Assembly (NCBI GenBank): GCA_017536685.1
Contig: JAFXGW010000016.1
Location: 1-62,686, forward strand
Length of the DNA stretch: 62,686 nt
Reading direction: 5' to 3'
DNA from: Clostridia bacterium
Lineage (GTDB): Bacteria > Bacillota > Clostridia > TANB77 > CAG-508
The position numbers and the translations under genes are program-made. Positions 27,161-36,180 of this stretch are shown piece by piece (position 1 is the stretch's first letter; each line of letters starts with the position of its first letter). A model generated the notes under the pieces. The model had not been told where the DNA came from. It saw only the letters and a program-made list of their open reading frames with translations, and ran no database searches.

Positions 27161-28393
27161 TTGGCAATAGGGGATATAATCGTTGGTATCGATATTGGAA
27201 CCTCTAAAGTTAGTACTTTTGTAGGCGAAGTAAATAATTTTAATCAGATAGAAATTATTTGTAGTACGAGCACAAAATGTCAGGCAGTCCAAAAAGGAAA
27301 AATTGTAGACGAAGAAGAATTAAGTGCAGCAATATCAAAAACAATTAGAGAAGTAGAAGATATCTCTAATTTGCAAGTAAATTCAGCTTATACTACTATA
27401 CCAGGTAAGTACATAACTATAGTTCAAAACAGTATCGTAAAAGATGCAAAAGATAAATTTGCTGGTATATCAATAAAAGATGTTGCATCAGCAATAATTC
27501 AAGTTAGAGATATAGAAATCCCAGAAGATAAAGTCTTAATTGATATAGTACCAGATAAGTTTATCTTAGAAGATGGAAAAGCTGTAGAAGACCCTGTTGG
27601 TAAATTTAGTAGTAATTTTACTTTAACAGCACAAATAATACTTGCAGAGAAAGAATATATAAAACAGTTAACTTCTGTGTTTAAAAAAGCTGGAATAGAA
27701 ATAGATGGCGTAGTACCAACATCACTTGCAGAAAGAAATCTAGTATTAGATACAAACGAATTATCAGATAATGTAATGATATTAGATATAGGTGCAGGAA
27801 ATACAGAAATAGGAATATTCAATGGTTCAACATTTATTTATACAAATACAATTGCTCTTGGTGGAGACAATATAACTAGTGATATAGCTTATGTGTTAAA
27901 TGTATCAAGAGAAGAAGCAGATAAATTAAAAAGACAATATGGATTAGCATTACGTTCTTTTATAGACAATGATAATAATATTGTACTTAATACTTGCAAA
28001 GATATGGATTCTAAAAATATGACAATCAAGAGTTCAGATTTAATAGAAATTATTGAAGCAAGAATTGAAGAAATATTTACACTAGTAAATAAAGATATAA
28101 CTTCTCATGGTATAAAAAATAATATAAATAATGTTATTTTAACGGGCGAGGGAATAATTAATATAAATAAAAGTGACATGGCAGGAAAAATTATTTTAAA
28201 TATTCCTGTAAAAATATCAACAGGAAGATTGGTAAGTACTGTAAAATCAACATATAGAGTAAGTTATGCATTAGTAAGATATATAGCTGCTAGACCTTAT
28301 GCAAAAACAGTTTCTAGTAGTATATCTGTTAAAACAGAAAAGAACTTATTTAAAAATTTAATAGAGAAAGTAAAAGATTTTTTCTATTCATAA
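27161..28393 (+). CDS. ftsA: Cell division protein FtsA
   Basis: Actin-like protein that tethers FtsZ to the membrane. The 410-aa product has the phosphate-1 motif IVGIDIGTSKVSTFVGE, phosphate-2 VMILDIGAGNTEIGIF, and a C-terminal amphipathic end (NLIEKVKDFFYS) suited to membrane binding. TTG 27161 is chosen since GGAGGAG lies 7 nt upstream; the GTG at 27146 lies in front of that site. Followed 81 bp later by ftsZ. Confidence 0.93.
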   Translation: MAIGDIIVGIDIGTSKVSTFVGEVNNFNQIEIICSTSTKCQAVQKGKIVDEEELSAAISKTIREVEDISNLQVNSAYTTIPGKYITIVQNSIVKDAKDKFAGISIKDVASAIIQVRDIEIPEDKVLIDIVPDKFILEDGKAVEDPVGKFSSNFTLTAQIILAEKEYIKQLTSVFKKAGIEIDGVVPTSLAERNLVLDTNELSDNVMILDIGAGNTEIGIFNGSTFIYTNTIALGGDNITSDIAYVLNVSREEADKLKRQYGLALRSFIDNDNNIVLNTCKDMDSKNMTIKSSDLIEIIEARIEEIFTLVNKDITSHGIKNNINNVILTGEGIININKSDMAGKIILNIPVKISTGRLVSTVKSTYRVSYALVRYIAARPYAKTVSSSISVKTEKNLFKNLIEKVKDFFYS

Positions 28394-28474
28394 GATATAG
28401 GCTAAACAAAAGAATAGGATTATTTATTTAGTTTTTAATTTTAATATATAGAGAAATAAAAGGAGGAATACCTT

Positions 28475-29605
28475 ATGATTATGGATGATAATGACTTAAA
28501 TTACATGATGGATGGAACAGCCACAATAAAAGTTATAGGTGTTGGAGGAGCTGGAAACAATGCTGTAAACAGAATGATTGAAGCTGGTATTAGAAATGTT
28601 GAATTTATAGCTGTCAACACTGATAGACAAACTTTAAATGAGTCAAAAGCAAATTCAAAAATTCAAATAGGTGAAAAATTAACAAGAGGTTTAGGAGCTG
28701 GAGCTAATCCTGATATTGGAGCTCAAGCTGCTGAAGAAAGTAGAGCTGAAATTGCTGAAGCTTTAAAAGGTGCTGATATGGTGTTTGTTACAGCTGGTAT
28801 GGGAGGAGGAACTGGAACAGGTGCAGCTCCTGTAGTAGCAGCAACGGCAAAAGAAATGGGAATATTAACAATAGGTGTTGTTACAAAACCATTTACTTTT
28901 GAAGGTAAAAAAAGATTAGCACAGGCAGAACGTGGAATTGCTAGTTTAAAAGGTAAGGTAGATACTTTAGTTGTTATTCCAAATGATAAGTTATTACAAG
29001 TTATAGATAGAAAAACATCAATGATAGAAGCTTTTAGAATGGCAGATGATGTATTAAGACAAGGTGTTCAAGGTATATCAGATTTAATTTCTGTACCTGG
29101 TGTTATAAACTTAGACTTTGCAGATGTTAGAACAATAATGTTAAATCAAGGTATGGCTCATATGGGAATTGGTTGTGCTAGTGGTGAAAATAGAGCAGAA
29201 GATGCAGCCAAACAAGCTATTCAAAGTCCAATGCTTGAGACTTCAATCGAAGGTGCAAGAGGAATTATCATCAATATTACTGGTGGTAGTGATATGGGAT
29301 TACATGAAGCAAATACAGCTGCAGAATTAGTTCAAAGAAGTGCTGATCCAGAAGCAAATATAATCTTTGGTACTGTTATTGATGAATCAATGGGAGATGA
29401 ACTTCAAATTACAGTTATTGCAACAGGATTTGAAAAAGAAGAAGAAAGAAGACCAGGTTCACAATATGAAAATATTGTTGCAGATGCTTGGAGAAAAAGA
29501 AGTTCAAATACAATTACTTCAAATACTTCATCTTCAAATGACTCAAATGGAGATTTAGATATCCCAACTTTTTTAAGAAAAAATAAAGGTTTAGGAAATA
29601 AATAA
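28475..29605 (+). CDS. ftsZ: Cell division protein FtsZ
   Basis: Tubulin-like GTPase forming the Z ring. [17 protein letters not shown] is the N-terminal nucleotide-binding loop, [13 protein letters not shown] the tubulin signature, and [11 protein letters not shown] the T7 synergy-loop region that completes the GTPase site of the next subunit. A serine/threonine/asparagine linker and the C-terminal peptide [12 protein letters not shown], which binds FtsA, complete the 376-aa protein. AGGAGG lies 8 nt before the ATG. Confidence 0.98.
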   Translation: MIMDDNDLNYMMDGTATIKVIGVGGAGNNAVNRMIEAGIRNVEFIAVNTDRQTLNESKANSKIQIGEKLTRGLGAGANPDIGAQAAEESRAEIAEALKGADMVFVTAGMGGGTGTGAAPVVAATAKEMGILTIGVVTKPFTFEGKKRLAQAERGIASLKGKVDTLVVIPNDKLLQVIDRKTSMIEAFRMADDVLRQGVQGISDLISVPGVINLDFADVRTIMLNQGMAHMGIGCASGENRAEDAAKQAIQSPMLETSIEGARGIIINITGGSDMGLHEANTAAELVQRSADPEANIIFGTVIDESMGDELQITVIATGFEKEEERRPGSQYENIVADAWRKRSSNTITSNTSSSNDSNGDLDIPTFLRKNKGLGNK

Positions 29606-29608
29606 TTT

Positions 29609-29640
29609 AAAAAAGCCCTTTAATGTAAAGGGCTTTTTTG
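29609..29640 (+). terminator. Terminator of ftsZ
   Basis: AAAAAAGCCCTTT (29609-29621) pairs with AAAGGGCTTTTTT (29627-29639), loop AATGT. Confidence 0.93.
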
Positions 29641-29750
29641 TATATTTAATAAATAACTGTTGAACAGATATGAAATGTAATTTATAAAAATATTCATATG
29701 ACGTATTTTATGTTAAAAATAAAAATATAAGTAAATTAAATAAAAAAATA

Positions 29751-29790
29751 AAAAGAAATAATCTTTTTTGTAGATTATTTCTTTTTTTCT
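29751..29790 (+). terminator. Second hairpin terminator before spoIIGA
   Basis: AAAAGAAATAATCT (29751-29764) pairs with AGATTATTTCTTTT (29772-29785), with more T after it. It may end a short transcript or back up the ftsZ terminator. Confidence 0.65.
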
Positions 29791-29800
29791 GCACTATGAA

Positions 29801-29833
29801 ATGACAGTTTTCTTAAAATAAAAATAGTACAAT
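29801..29833 (+). promoter_or_regulatory. Candidate Spo0A-type promoter of spoIIGA-sigE
   Basis: ATGACA (29801-29806) and TACAAT (29828-29833) are separated by 21 bp, much longer than usual. The spoIIG promoter of Bacillus subtilis is known for a long, about 22-bp, spacer activated by Spo0A. No perfect 0A box is seen. Confidence 0.35.
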
Positions 29834-29891
29834 ATATCTAACGTAATACTAGTATTTAAATTTTAGAAAGGAATAAATAGAATTATAATAA

Positions 29892-30776
29892 ATGACTATA
29901 TATTTAGATATCGTATTTTTAGAAAATATTCTTCTAAATTATATAATTATTCTATCAACGGCTATAATTAGTAAAGAAAAAATAAATTTCATACGAATAG
30001 TAGCATCTAGTATTTTAGGCGGTGTATTTAGTATTGTTAGTTATATTACTGATATATCTATTTTTTCTAGTATAACAATTAAAATTATAATATCAATTAT
30101 TATGATAAGAATTGCTTTTTCTAAAAATAAAATAAAAAAGGTTATAAAAATTTTAGTATTTTTCTATTTAGTATCATTTACATTTGGAGGAATAGCTTTT
30201 ATGTTATTGTTTTTATTAAAGCCACAAAATATAGTGATACAAGAAAATAGATTTGTTGGAATATATCCATTAAAAGTAACTGTTTTAGCCGGAGGAGTAG
30301 GGTTTCTGATAATAAGTGTTGTTGCACAAATAATTAAAAACAAAATAATAAAAAATAATATGATTTGTGAATTAGAAATTTTCTATAAAGGAAAAAATAA
30401 AAAAATAAAAACTATGTTAGATACTGGAAATTTACTAAAAGAACCCATAAGCAATGCAGATGTTGTTATAGTAGAAAAAGAAAGCTTAAAAGAGGTTATA
30501 AGTAATGATATTTTAGAAAATATAAACACAATTGTAAAAGGAAAATGGCTAGAAGCTGAAAATATACATTCTTATAAGCTAAAAATTATTCCGTTTTCAT
30601 CTTTAGGAAATGATAATGGATTATTAATTGGTTTTAAACCTGATTATATAAAAATATATAGTGAAGATGAAATAGTAAGAAATGATGTAATAATAGGGAT
30701 ATATAACGGAAAATTAAGCAGGAATAATATGTATACAAGTTTAATTGGATTAGATATTTTAAATATAAAAACATAA
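29892..30776 (+). CDS. spoIIGA: Sigma-E processing peptidase SpoIIGA
   Basis: Membrane aspartyl protease that removes the pro-sequence from pro-sigma-E in the mother cell after signalling from the forespore. Five hydrophobic segments fill residues 1-150; the cytoplasmic C-terminal half has the active-site aspartate Asp177 in TMLDTGNLLKEP. The length of 294 aa is typical. It lies 35 bp before sigE, as in all endospore formers. Confidence 0.93.
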   Translation: MTIYLDIVFLENILLNYIIILSTAIISKEKINFIRIVASSILGGVFSIVSYITDISIFSSITIKIIISIIMIRIAFSKNKIKKVIKILVFFYLVSFTFGGIAFMLLFLLKPQNIVIQENRFVGIYPLKVTVLAGGVGFLIISVVAQIIKNKIIKNNMICELEIFYKGKNKKIKTMLDTGNLLKEPISNADVVIVEKESLKEVISNDILENINTIVKGKWLEAENIHSYKLKIIPFSSLGNDNGLLIGFKPDYIKIYSEDEIVRNDVIIGIYNGKLSRNNMYTSLIGLDILNIKT

Positions 30777-30811
30777 TTATCAAAAATTTTTGATATAAAA
30801 AGGAGGTTATA

Positions 30812-31546
30812 ATGAATTTTTTAAAATTATTCAAAAACAAATTGATAAAAATTGTAGGTAAATATTTATATAAAGAAAAAATTGAAAAATTTCCGGTTTT
30901 TTATATAAAAGGTAATCAAACTTTACCACCACCTTTAGATATTGTAGAAGAAGAAAAACTACTTCAAAAACTAATGTTAGATGATCAAGATGCCAAAAAA
31001 ATTTTAGTTGAGAGAAATTTGAGGTTAGTTGTTTATATTGCTAAGAAATTTGAAAATACGGGAATAGATTTTGAAGACTTGATTTCTATAGGAACAATTG
31101 GATTAATGAAAGCAATAAATACTTTTAATGTAGATAAAAATATAAAACTTGCAACATATGCTTCTAGGTGCATTGAAAATGAAATTTTGATGCAATTAAG
31201 AAGAAATACTAGAATAAAAAATGAAGTTTCAATTGATGAACCATTAAATAAAGATGGGGATGGTAATGAGTTATTATTATCTGATATATTAGGAACTGAT
31301 AGTGATATAACTTCAAAAGCTATTGAAGATGAAGTTGATATGAAATTGCTAAAAATAGCAATAAGCAAGTTAGACGAGCGTGAGAAATATATTATGAAAT
31401 TGAGATTTGGTATAGATGGAAATCAACAGGAAAAAACACAAAAAGAAGTTGCTGATATGCTTGGGATTTCACAAAGTTATATATCAAGATTAGAGAAAAA
31501 GATAATGAATAAAATGAAAAAAGAAATAATGACTAAAACAGGATAA
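30812..31546 (+). CDS. sigE: Sporulation sigma factor sigma-E (pro-form)
   Basis: Early mother-cell sigma factor. The N-terminal 25-30 residues are a hydrophobic, basic pro-sequence followed by [13 protein letters not shown]. Region 2 is recognisable in [30 protein letters not shown], and region 4 in the helix [21 protein letters not shown]. Length 244 aa. It is cotranscribed with spoIIGA; a hairpin terminator overlaps the stop codon. Confidence 0.95.
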   Translation: MNFLKLFKNKLIKIVGKYLYKEKIEKFPVFYIKGNQTLPPPLDIVEEEKLLQKLMLDDQDAKKILVERNLRLVVYIAKKFENTGIDFEDLISIGTIGLMKAINTFNVDKNIKLATYASRCIENEILMQLRRNTRIKNEVSIDEPLNKDGDGNELLLSDILGTDSDITSKAIEDEVDMKLLKIAISKLDEREKYIMKLRFGIDGNQQEKTQKEVADMLGISQSYISRLEKKIMNKMKKEIMTKTG

Positions 31547-31561
31547 ATATCCTGTTTTTTT
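31535..31561 (+). terminator. Terminator overlapping the sigE stop codon
   Basis: AAAACAGGAT (31535-31544) pairs with ATCCTGTTTT (31549-31558), loop AAAT, then T run. Confidence 0.88.
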
Positions 31562-31607
31562 GTTATTGAAACTACATATATTTTTTGTTACATTTATATT
31601 AAAAATA

Positions 31608-31636
31608 TTGTAAATAAATGTTATTAGAGATAAAAT
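31608..31636 (+). promoter_or_regulatory. Promoter of the DnaB-like gene
   Basis: TTGTAA (31608-31613), 17 bp, TAAAAT (31631-31636). Confidence 0.5.
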
Positions 31637-31690
31637 TATTTTAAAATGAGAGAATAGTATCTATTTTGATACATTAGGGAGGTATTTATT

Positions 31691-33967
31691 TTGAACCCAA
31701 AGGATAAAAATTTAAAAAATAAGAAAAATGTAGTGGATGATGATTTTGATGAAGATATTGTTGTGAAAAGAAACACAAAAGTTATTAAAGATAGTGACGA
31801 TGAATTAAATTCAATGAATAGTGATAATGAAAGCATAATTATTCCTCCAAAAGAAGAGATTGTAGAAGATGAAGATGAAGAATACGAAATCGTAGAAGAT
31901 GAGGATGAAGAATACGAAGTAGTAGAAGACGAAGATGAAGAATACGAAGTAGTAGAAGACGAAGATGAAGAATACGAAGTAGTAGAAGACGAAGATGAGG
32001 AATACGAAGTAGTAGAAGACGAAGATGAGGAATACGAAGTAGTAGAAGACGAAGATGAAAAAGTCGAAGCCGTAGAAGTTGAAAATGATGAAGCAATAGA
32101 TGATATAGTTCTTGAAGTTAATGAAAATGAAGTTAAAGAAGTGGAAGACAATCATGAAGAAGAATCAGAAAAAGAGATTATTATTACTAATGATGATGAA
32201 AATGGTGAAGATGAAGTTGATAAAGTTTTAAATGGAAAAGTTGAAATAGAAGAAGAAAGTAAGATGGATGAAAATACTGTGGAATCAAGTACAAATGGCG
32301 ATTTGACTGGTATTTTTAAAGAATTGGGAGAGGAAGCCGGAGTTGAATTTGAAGAAGATGATGACTATGAATTTGAAGATGAAGATGAAGACGAAGAGGA
32401 ACTAGAACCTATAGAAGAAGATGAAGAGGAAGAAGAAAGCATATATCCTGCTGAACTTGTTAATATAGAATTGGAATGTATCTTTTTAGGATTAATGTTT
32501 AATAATCCTAAAGCTATTTCAAGATTTTATTTTAAGTATGAAGACTGTAGATTTTCTGATGATGAATTGATGAATTTATACAAAATCATAATATTTAGAG
32601 ATGGTGAAGCTTATGCACCTGCTATTGCGAAAGATAAATACCAATTACCAAGAGAAACCCCGAATACTTATGATTTAAGATTGAAAGTAAGAAGAATTGC
32701 TGCTGCAGGTGATTATAATTTAGAACATATTTATACTGAACTAAAAAAATTATTTATATTAAAGAAAAATTATTTAGTAGCACCAACATCAATTGTTCAA
32801 CAGAAAATATTAGAAATTCAAAATTATGAATTGTATAAGGATATGACTGTTGAAGAAGTTGAAAGTGCATTAGAGCAAATTACAGTTACAACAGGCTTAA
32901 CTCAAGGCAGATTGAATGAAGACACAACAGCATTTTTATTAGCGGGAGATAATGCTTTAAGTAATGGTATATCAATTCCATTTAACATTCTTTCAACTGT
33001 ATTTAAAGGTTTAAGACAAGGTGAAACTATGTGCTATGCGATGCCATCAAACTCAGGTAAGAGTAGATTTACAATAAATTTAGCTTCATATATTTCATTT
33101 GTTCATAAACAAAAAGTTTTAATAATTTCTAATGAGATGTCAGAAGAAAAAATGAAACTTTGTATGATTACAACAATTCTTAACAATCCAGAAATACAAG
33201 CATTTCATGGTCAAAAAATATCTAAAACAGAAGGTGAATTACTAGAATTATTATTTAGACCAGATAAAGGAAAACGTGTAAAATGCGATGAAAATGGTTA
33301 TATTTTAAGAAAAGAAAATGAATCACAAGAAGATTTTATAGAAAGATTAAGAAAAAATTCTTCTGAATTTAGACAAACAATAGCTGTTACAGATTGGGTT
33401 AATACACAATTAAACAACTCAATATTCTTTATTCATATTACAGAACACACAAATGATGACTTAAGGAAAATTATTATGAACTATTACTACAAAGAAGGTA
33501 TTCAATATATGTTTTATGATACATTAAAAGCAGATACTGCTAATATTGGTAATAGTGATGAGGTAAAAAAGACGGCAACAATACTTTCGAATTTAGCTCA
33601 AAAATTTAGAATATTTATTGCATCATCAATGCAATTACTAGAAAGTTCAACTTTACCGGTTAATTTAACGATTAACGATATGTCAGCAAGCAAAACTGTA
33701 AAAGAAGTTCTTGATACATTATGTTTAATAAAACAAATAAGTAGAAGAACTCTTCATAAATATGAGTATTCAGACACAGATTTGTTTGAAAAATGTCATG
33801 AAATCGATGTTCCAAAGGATACTGATGTTAGATTTTATGCTTGTGTTGTTGATAAAAACAGAGCAGGTGCAAAACCTACAGTATTATTTAGATTAAACTT
33901 AGCATATAATAGATGGGAAGAACTAGGACATTTAAGATTAAAACAAACAGAAATTGAAGAAGATTAA
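31691..33967 (+). CDS. DnaB-like RecA-fold ATPase with acidic repeat N-terminus
   Basis: A 758-aa protein, TTG start 8 nt after AGGGAGGT. The first 260 residues are extremely acidic and include seven tandem 10-residue units of VVEDEDEEYE type. From about 260 it resembles DnaB helicases: an N-terminal helical domain (ELECIFLGLMFNNPKAI), then a RecA core with GETMCYAMPSNSGKSRFTINLA as Walker A (the first Gly of the motif is replaced), QYMFYDTLKAD as Walker B, and a C-terminal end like the NRAGAKPTVLFRLN strand of DnaB. It lies between sigE and sigG. It is unlikely to be the replicative helicase itself; the role is unknown. Confidence 0.65.
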   Translation: MNPKDKNLKNKKNVVDDDFDEDIVVKRNTKVIKDSDDELNSMNSDNESIIIPPKEEIVEDEDEEYEIVEDEDEEYEVVEDEDEEYEVVEDEDEEYEVVEDEDEEYEVVEDEDEEYEVVEDEDEKVEAVEVENDEAIDDIVLEVNENEVKEVEDNHEEESEKEIIITNDDENGEDEVDKVLNGKVEIEEESKMDENTVESSTNGDLTGIFKELGEEAGVEFEEDDDYEFEDEDEDEEELEPIEEDEEEEESIYPAELVNIELECIFLGLMFNNPKAISRFYFKYEDCRFSDDELMNLYKIIIFRDGEAYAPAIAKDKYQLPRETPNTYDLRLKVRRIAAAGDYNLEHIYTELKKLFILKKNYLVAPTSIVQQKILEIQNYELYKDMTVEEVESALEQITVTTGLTQGRLNEDTTAFLLAGDNALSNGISIPFNILSTVFKGLRQGETMCYAMPSNSGKSRFTINLASYISFVHKQKVLIISNEMSEEKMKLCMITTILNNPEIQAFHGQKISKTEGELLELLFRPDKGKRVKCDENGYILRKENESQEDFIERLRKNSSEFRQTIAVTDWVNTQLNNSIFFIHITEHTNDDLRKIIMNYYYKEGIQYMFYDTLKADTANIGNSDEVKKTATILSNLAQKFRIFIASSMQLLESSTLPVNLTINDMSASKTVKEVLDTLCLIKQISRRTLHKYEYSDTDLFEKCHEIDVPKDTDVRFYACVVDKNRAGAKPTVLFRLNLAYNRWEELGHLRLKQTEIEED
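31859..32068 (+). repeat. Seven 30-bp tandem repeats coding an acidic tract
   Basis: Units of 30 bp encode (V/I)VEDEDEEYE; four central units are almost identical at the DNA level, differing by GAA/GAG. This makes the locus prone to slippage and copy-number change. Confidence 0.95.
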
Positions 33968-33970
33968 AAA

Positions 33971-34015
33971 TAAAGTGGATATTGCAAAACGCAATATTCA
34001 CTTTACTTTTTCTTA
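33971..34015 (+). terminator. Terminator behind the DnaB-like gene
   Basis: TAAAGTGGATATTGC (33971-33985) pairs with GCAATATTCACTTTA (33991-34005) with one G-U pair, loop AAAAC, then CTTTTTCTT. Confidence 0.88.
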
Positions 34016-34250
34016 AAAAAATGCTTTGATAAATCAGATGAGGATAATAATATTGTCTGTGATTTTAGAATTGTGGAAATGGTATCTTCATGGATATAGA
34101 AAAACCACCTTAATTATAATGTAAAATATCAGAGATGCCATTTTTATGTATTAAACTTTGCTTTTGTTTTTTTATGTGATAATATATTATAAAAATTAAG
34201 ATAACATATTTTTTATAAAAGTATAAATTATAAAATTGTATAGGAGATAA
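34016..34250. other. Non-coding gap with a possible structured element
   Basis: No gene is seen. AAATGGTATCT (34077-34087) pairs with AGATGCCATTT (34133-34143) with one G-U pair around a 45-nt loop; GTGG (34073-34076) and CCAC in that loop offer an alternative pairing. A T run follows. It might be a small RNA or a long-loop terminator. Confidence 0.3.
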
Positions 34251-34256
34251 AAGAAC

Positions 34257-34910
34257 ATGATACAAATAAGAGAATTAAAAAATAAAAAATTATTTATTTA
34301 TATAATTGGAACGGTTATAGGAATTGTATTAATTATTGCTTCAATTATTAATTTGCCAAATACGTTTATTGGTGAAGAAGGATTGAAACAAGTAATTAAT
34401 TTTTTAGAACTAAGTTTATGTGGAGAAGCATTTTTTTGTATATTTATTGTTTTAACAGGATATGAAATAATTAGATTTGCTGTAAGTAAGGATTTTAAAA
34501 ATAAAGTAGTAAAATGGATAATACTAATTTTTATTATGATAATGTTCTTAGATAAGAGCCCAAGTACGTTATTTAAAAATTATAATAGTCATATAGAAAA
34601 TGACACCTTTTTGGGAATATATTTCTTTGAAGATTTAAAAATGCTTTGTGATTGCAAAAAAGATTTGAGAGAAAAAGAAGTTAATACTCTATATGATGTT
34701 AGTTATGATAGGGAACAATATATAAGTTATTCGCCTAAATATGTAGAAACATATTTATATTTATATGAAGATGTTAATAAAAATGGTTTTATAGATTATA
34801 CATATATAAAATTAGAGGATTATAAAAAAATAGAAGAAGAATTTAAAGAAAAAAATATATCTGAAATAAAATTATATAAAAATACTAATTTTATATATTC
34901 TATAAAATAA
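34257..34910 (+). CDS. Unknown membrane protein
   Basis: I do not recognise this 217-aa protein. Three hydrophobic segments (about 12-32, 55-75, 82-100) are followed by a charged soluble tail with many Tyr, Glu and Lys residues (VETYLYLYEDVNKNGFIDYTYIKLEDY). The GAGATAAAAGAAC before the ATG is a moderate ribosome binding site. Base composition matches the surroundings. It stands alone between the DnaB-like gene and sigG; no functional link is evident. Confidence 0.65.
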   Translation: MIQIRELKNKKLFIYIIGTVIGIVLIIASIINLPNTFIGEEGLKQVINFLELSLCGEAFFCIFIVLTGYEIIRFAVSKDFKNKVVKWIILIFIMIMFLDKSPSTLFKNYNSHIENDTFLGIYFFEDLKMLCDCKKDLREKEVNTLYDVSYDREQYISYSPKYVETYLYLYEDVNKNGFIDYTYIKLEDYKKIEEEFKEKNISEIKLYKNTNFIYSIK

Positions 34911-34990
34911 ATTTAAGATTCAATATAAAAATTATACGAAAAGAACTTACATATAAAAGCAATTTCCTTTTTTTCTTTTATTATAGATGA

Positions 34991-35019
34991 GTATAAATTA
35001 ACCTTCTTTTGGAAATAAT
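34991..35019 (+). promoter_or_regulatory. Forespore-type (sigma-F/G) promoter of sigG
   Basis: GTATA (34991-34995), 15 bp, GGAAATAAT (35011-35019). This fits the sigma-F/G consensus GYWTA-N15-GGNRANANT. Confidence 0.65.
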
Positions 35020-35054
35020 GTAAATAACATTATTTTTAAGAGGGGGTTTTTATT

Positions 35055-35829
35055 TTGATTAACAAAGTTGAAATTGCAAATGTAAATACCTCTAAATTAC
35101 AAGTATTAACACAAGAAGAAACAAAAGAATTATTTAAAAAGATGCATGAAGGAGATATTGAAGCTAGAGAAAGATTAATAAATGGAAATTTAAGATTAGT
35201 ACTTTCTGTAATTCAGAGATTTTGTGGAAGAGGAGAAAATGCTGATGATTTGTTTCAAGTTGGATGTGTTGGATTAATTAAAGCAATAGATAATTTTGAT
35301 ACAAGTTTGGATATACAGTTATCTACTTATCGGGGTGCCGATGATAATTGGAGAAGTGAGAAGATACTTAAGGGATAATAATATGGTAAGAGTGAGTAGA
35401 TCTGTAAGGGATTTGGCTTATCGAGTACTTCAAGCTAAAGAAAAGCTTACTAGAGAAAACGGAAAAGAGCCAACAATTGAAGAACTTGCTAAAGAATTGA
35501 AAGTTGAAAAAGAAGAAATTGTACTAAGTTTAGATGCAATACAAGCGCCGGTTTCGCTTCAAGAACCAGTTTATAATGATGGCACAGATAATCTTTCAAT
35601 AATGGATCAAGTTAAAGATAAGAAAAATACAGATGAGAATTGGGCTGAAAATATAACTATGAATGAAGCGTTAAAAAGACTGAACGAAAAAGAGAGAATG
35701 ATAATAGATAAAAGATTTTTTCAAGGAAGAACGCAAATGGAAGTTGCAGATGAGATTGGAATTTCACAAGCTCAAGTGTCAAGACTTGAGAAAACTGCAC
35801 TTGAGCATATGAAAAGATTATACAAATAA
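35055..35829 (+). CDS. sigG: Sporulation sigma factor sigma-G, interrupted by a +1 frameshift at a CGG codon
   Basis: Late forespore sigma factor. The TTG start at 35055 follows GAGGGGG. The first frame gives NGNLRLVLSVIQRFCGRGENADDLFQVGCVGLIKAIDNFDTSLDIQLSTY and then leaves the family sequence. The second frame continues GVPMIIGEVRRYLRDNNMVRVSRS through region 4 (QMEVADEIGISQAQVSRLEK). Skipping base 35331 (C) joins them into 257 aa, matching the usual 260. The codon at the break is CGG, as in murA. The segment is fully conserved on both sides, which argues against old decay. A forespore-type promoter lies upstream, consistent with sigma-F/G control. Confidence 0.9.
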
Positions 35830-36066
35830 TTAAATTTCTACTAAAATAATGTCTTCACCAATTGTTTTTATTGAATTCCATGGGATGATAAGTTCATCTC
35901 TACCTGAAAAAATATTAAAAAATTTTGTGTTTCCAGGAACTATAATTTCGTTTATAGTTCCTGTTTTGAAATCAGCGGTGACATCTTGAACAAAACCCAG
36001 ACGTTTTCCGTCAGTAATGTTAATCACTTCTTTATGTTTGAAATCTAATCCTTTTTTTTCATTCAT
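35830..36066 (-). CDS. PRC-barrel protein, YlmC/YmxH family
   Basis: A 78-aa PRC-barrel domain protein: FKHKEVINITDGKRLGFVQDV, then KFFNIFSGRDELIIPWNSIKTIGEDIILVEI. YlmC/YmxH members are found beside sigG in sporulating Firmicutes. I use the second in-frame ATG (36066), preceded by AAAGG at 9 nt; the first ATG at 36084 lacks a ribosome binding site. It is convergent with sigG and directly abuts its stop codon. Confidence 0.85.
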   Translation of the reverse strand: MNEKKGLDFKHKEVINITDGKRLGFVQDVTADFKTGTINEIIVPGNTKFFNIFSGRDELIIPWNSIKTIGEDIILVEI

Positions 36067-36110
36067 AATAAAAATACCTTTCATTTGTTATAGTAAAATA
36101 TATGTGAAAT

Positions 36111-36139
36111 TTGCAAAAAAATGCAGCTTATGGTATAAT
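36111..36139 (+). promoter_or_regulatory. Strong promoter of the G+C-rich orphan gene
   Basis: TTGCAA (36111-36116), 17 bp, TATAAT (36134-36139). AGAGGAGG precedes the start codon at 36181. Confidence 0.75.
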
Positions 36140-36180
36140 ATAATTGGTTTATGACCATAATTTCAGAGGAGGACACTAAC

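Noticed and set aside
31859..32068. Tandem repeats as a CRISPR array
   Set aside because: Repeats are adjacent without spacers and are in frame inside a gene; no cas genes are present.
31636..32151. A 171-aa serine/threonine-rich open frame on the minus strand
   Set aside because: It is the antisense reading of the acidic repeat tract of the DnaB-like gene; its repeats simply mirror that sequence and it has no ribosome binding site.
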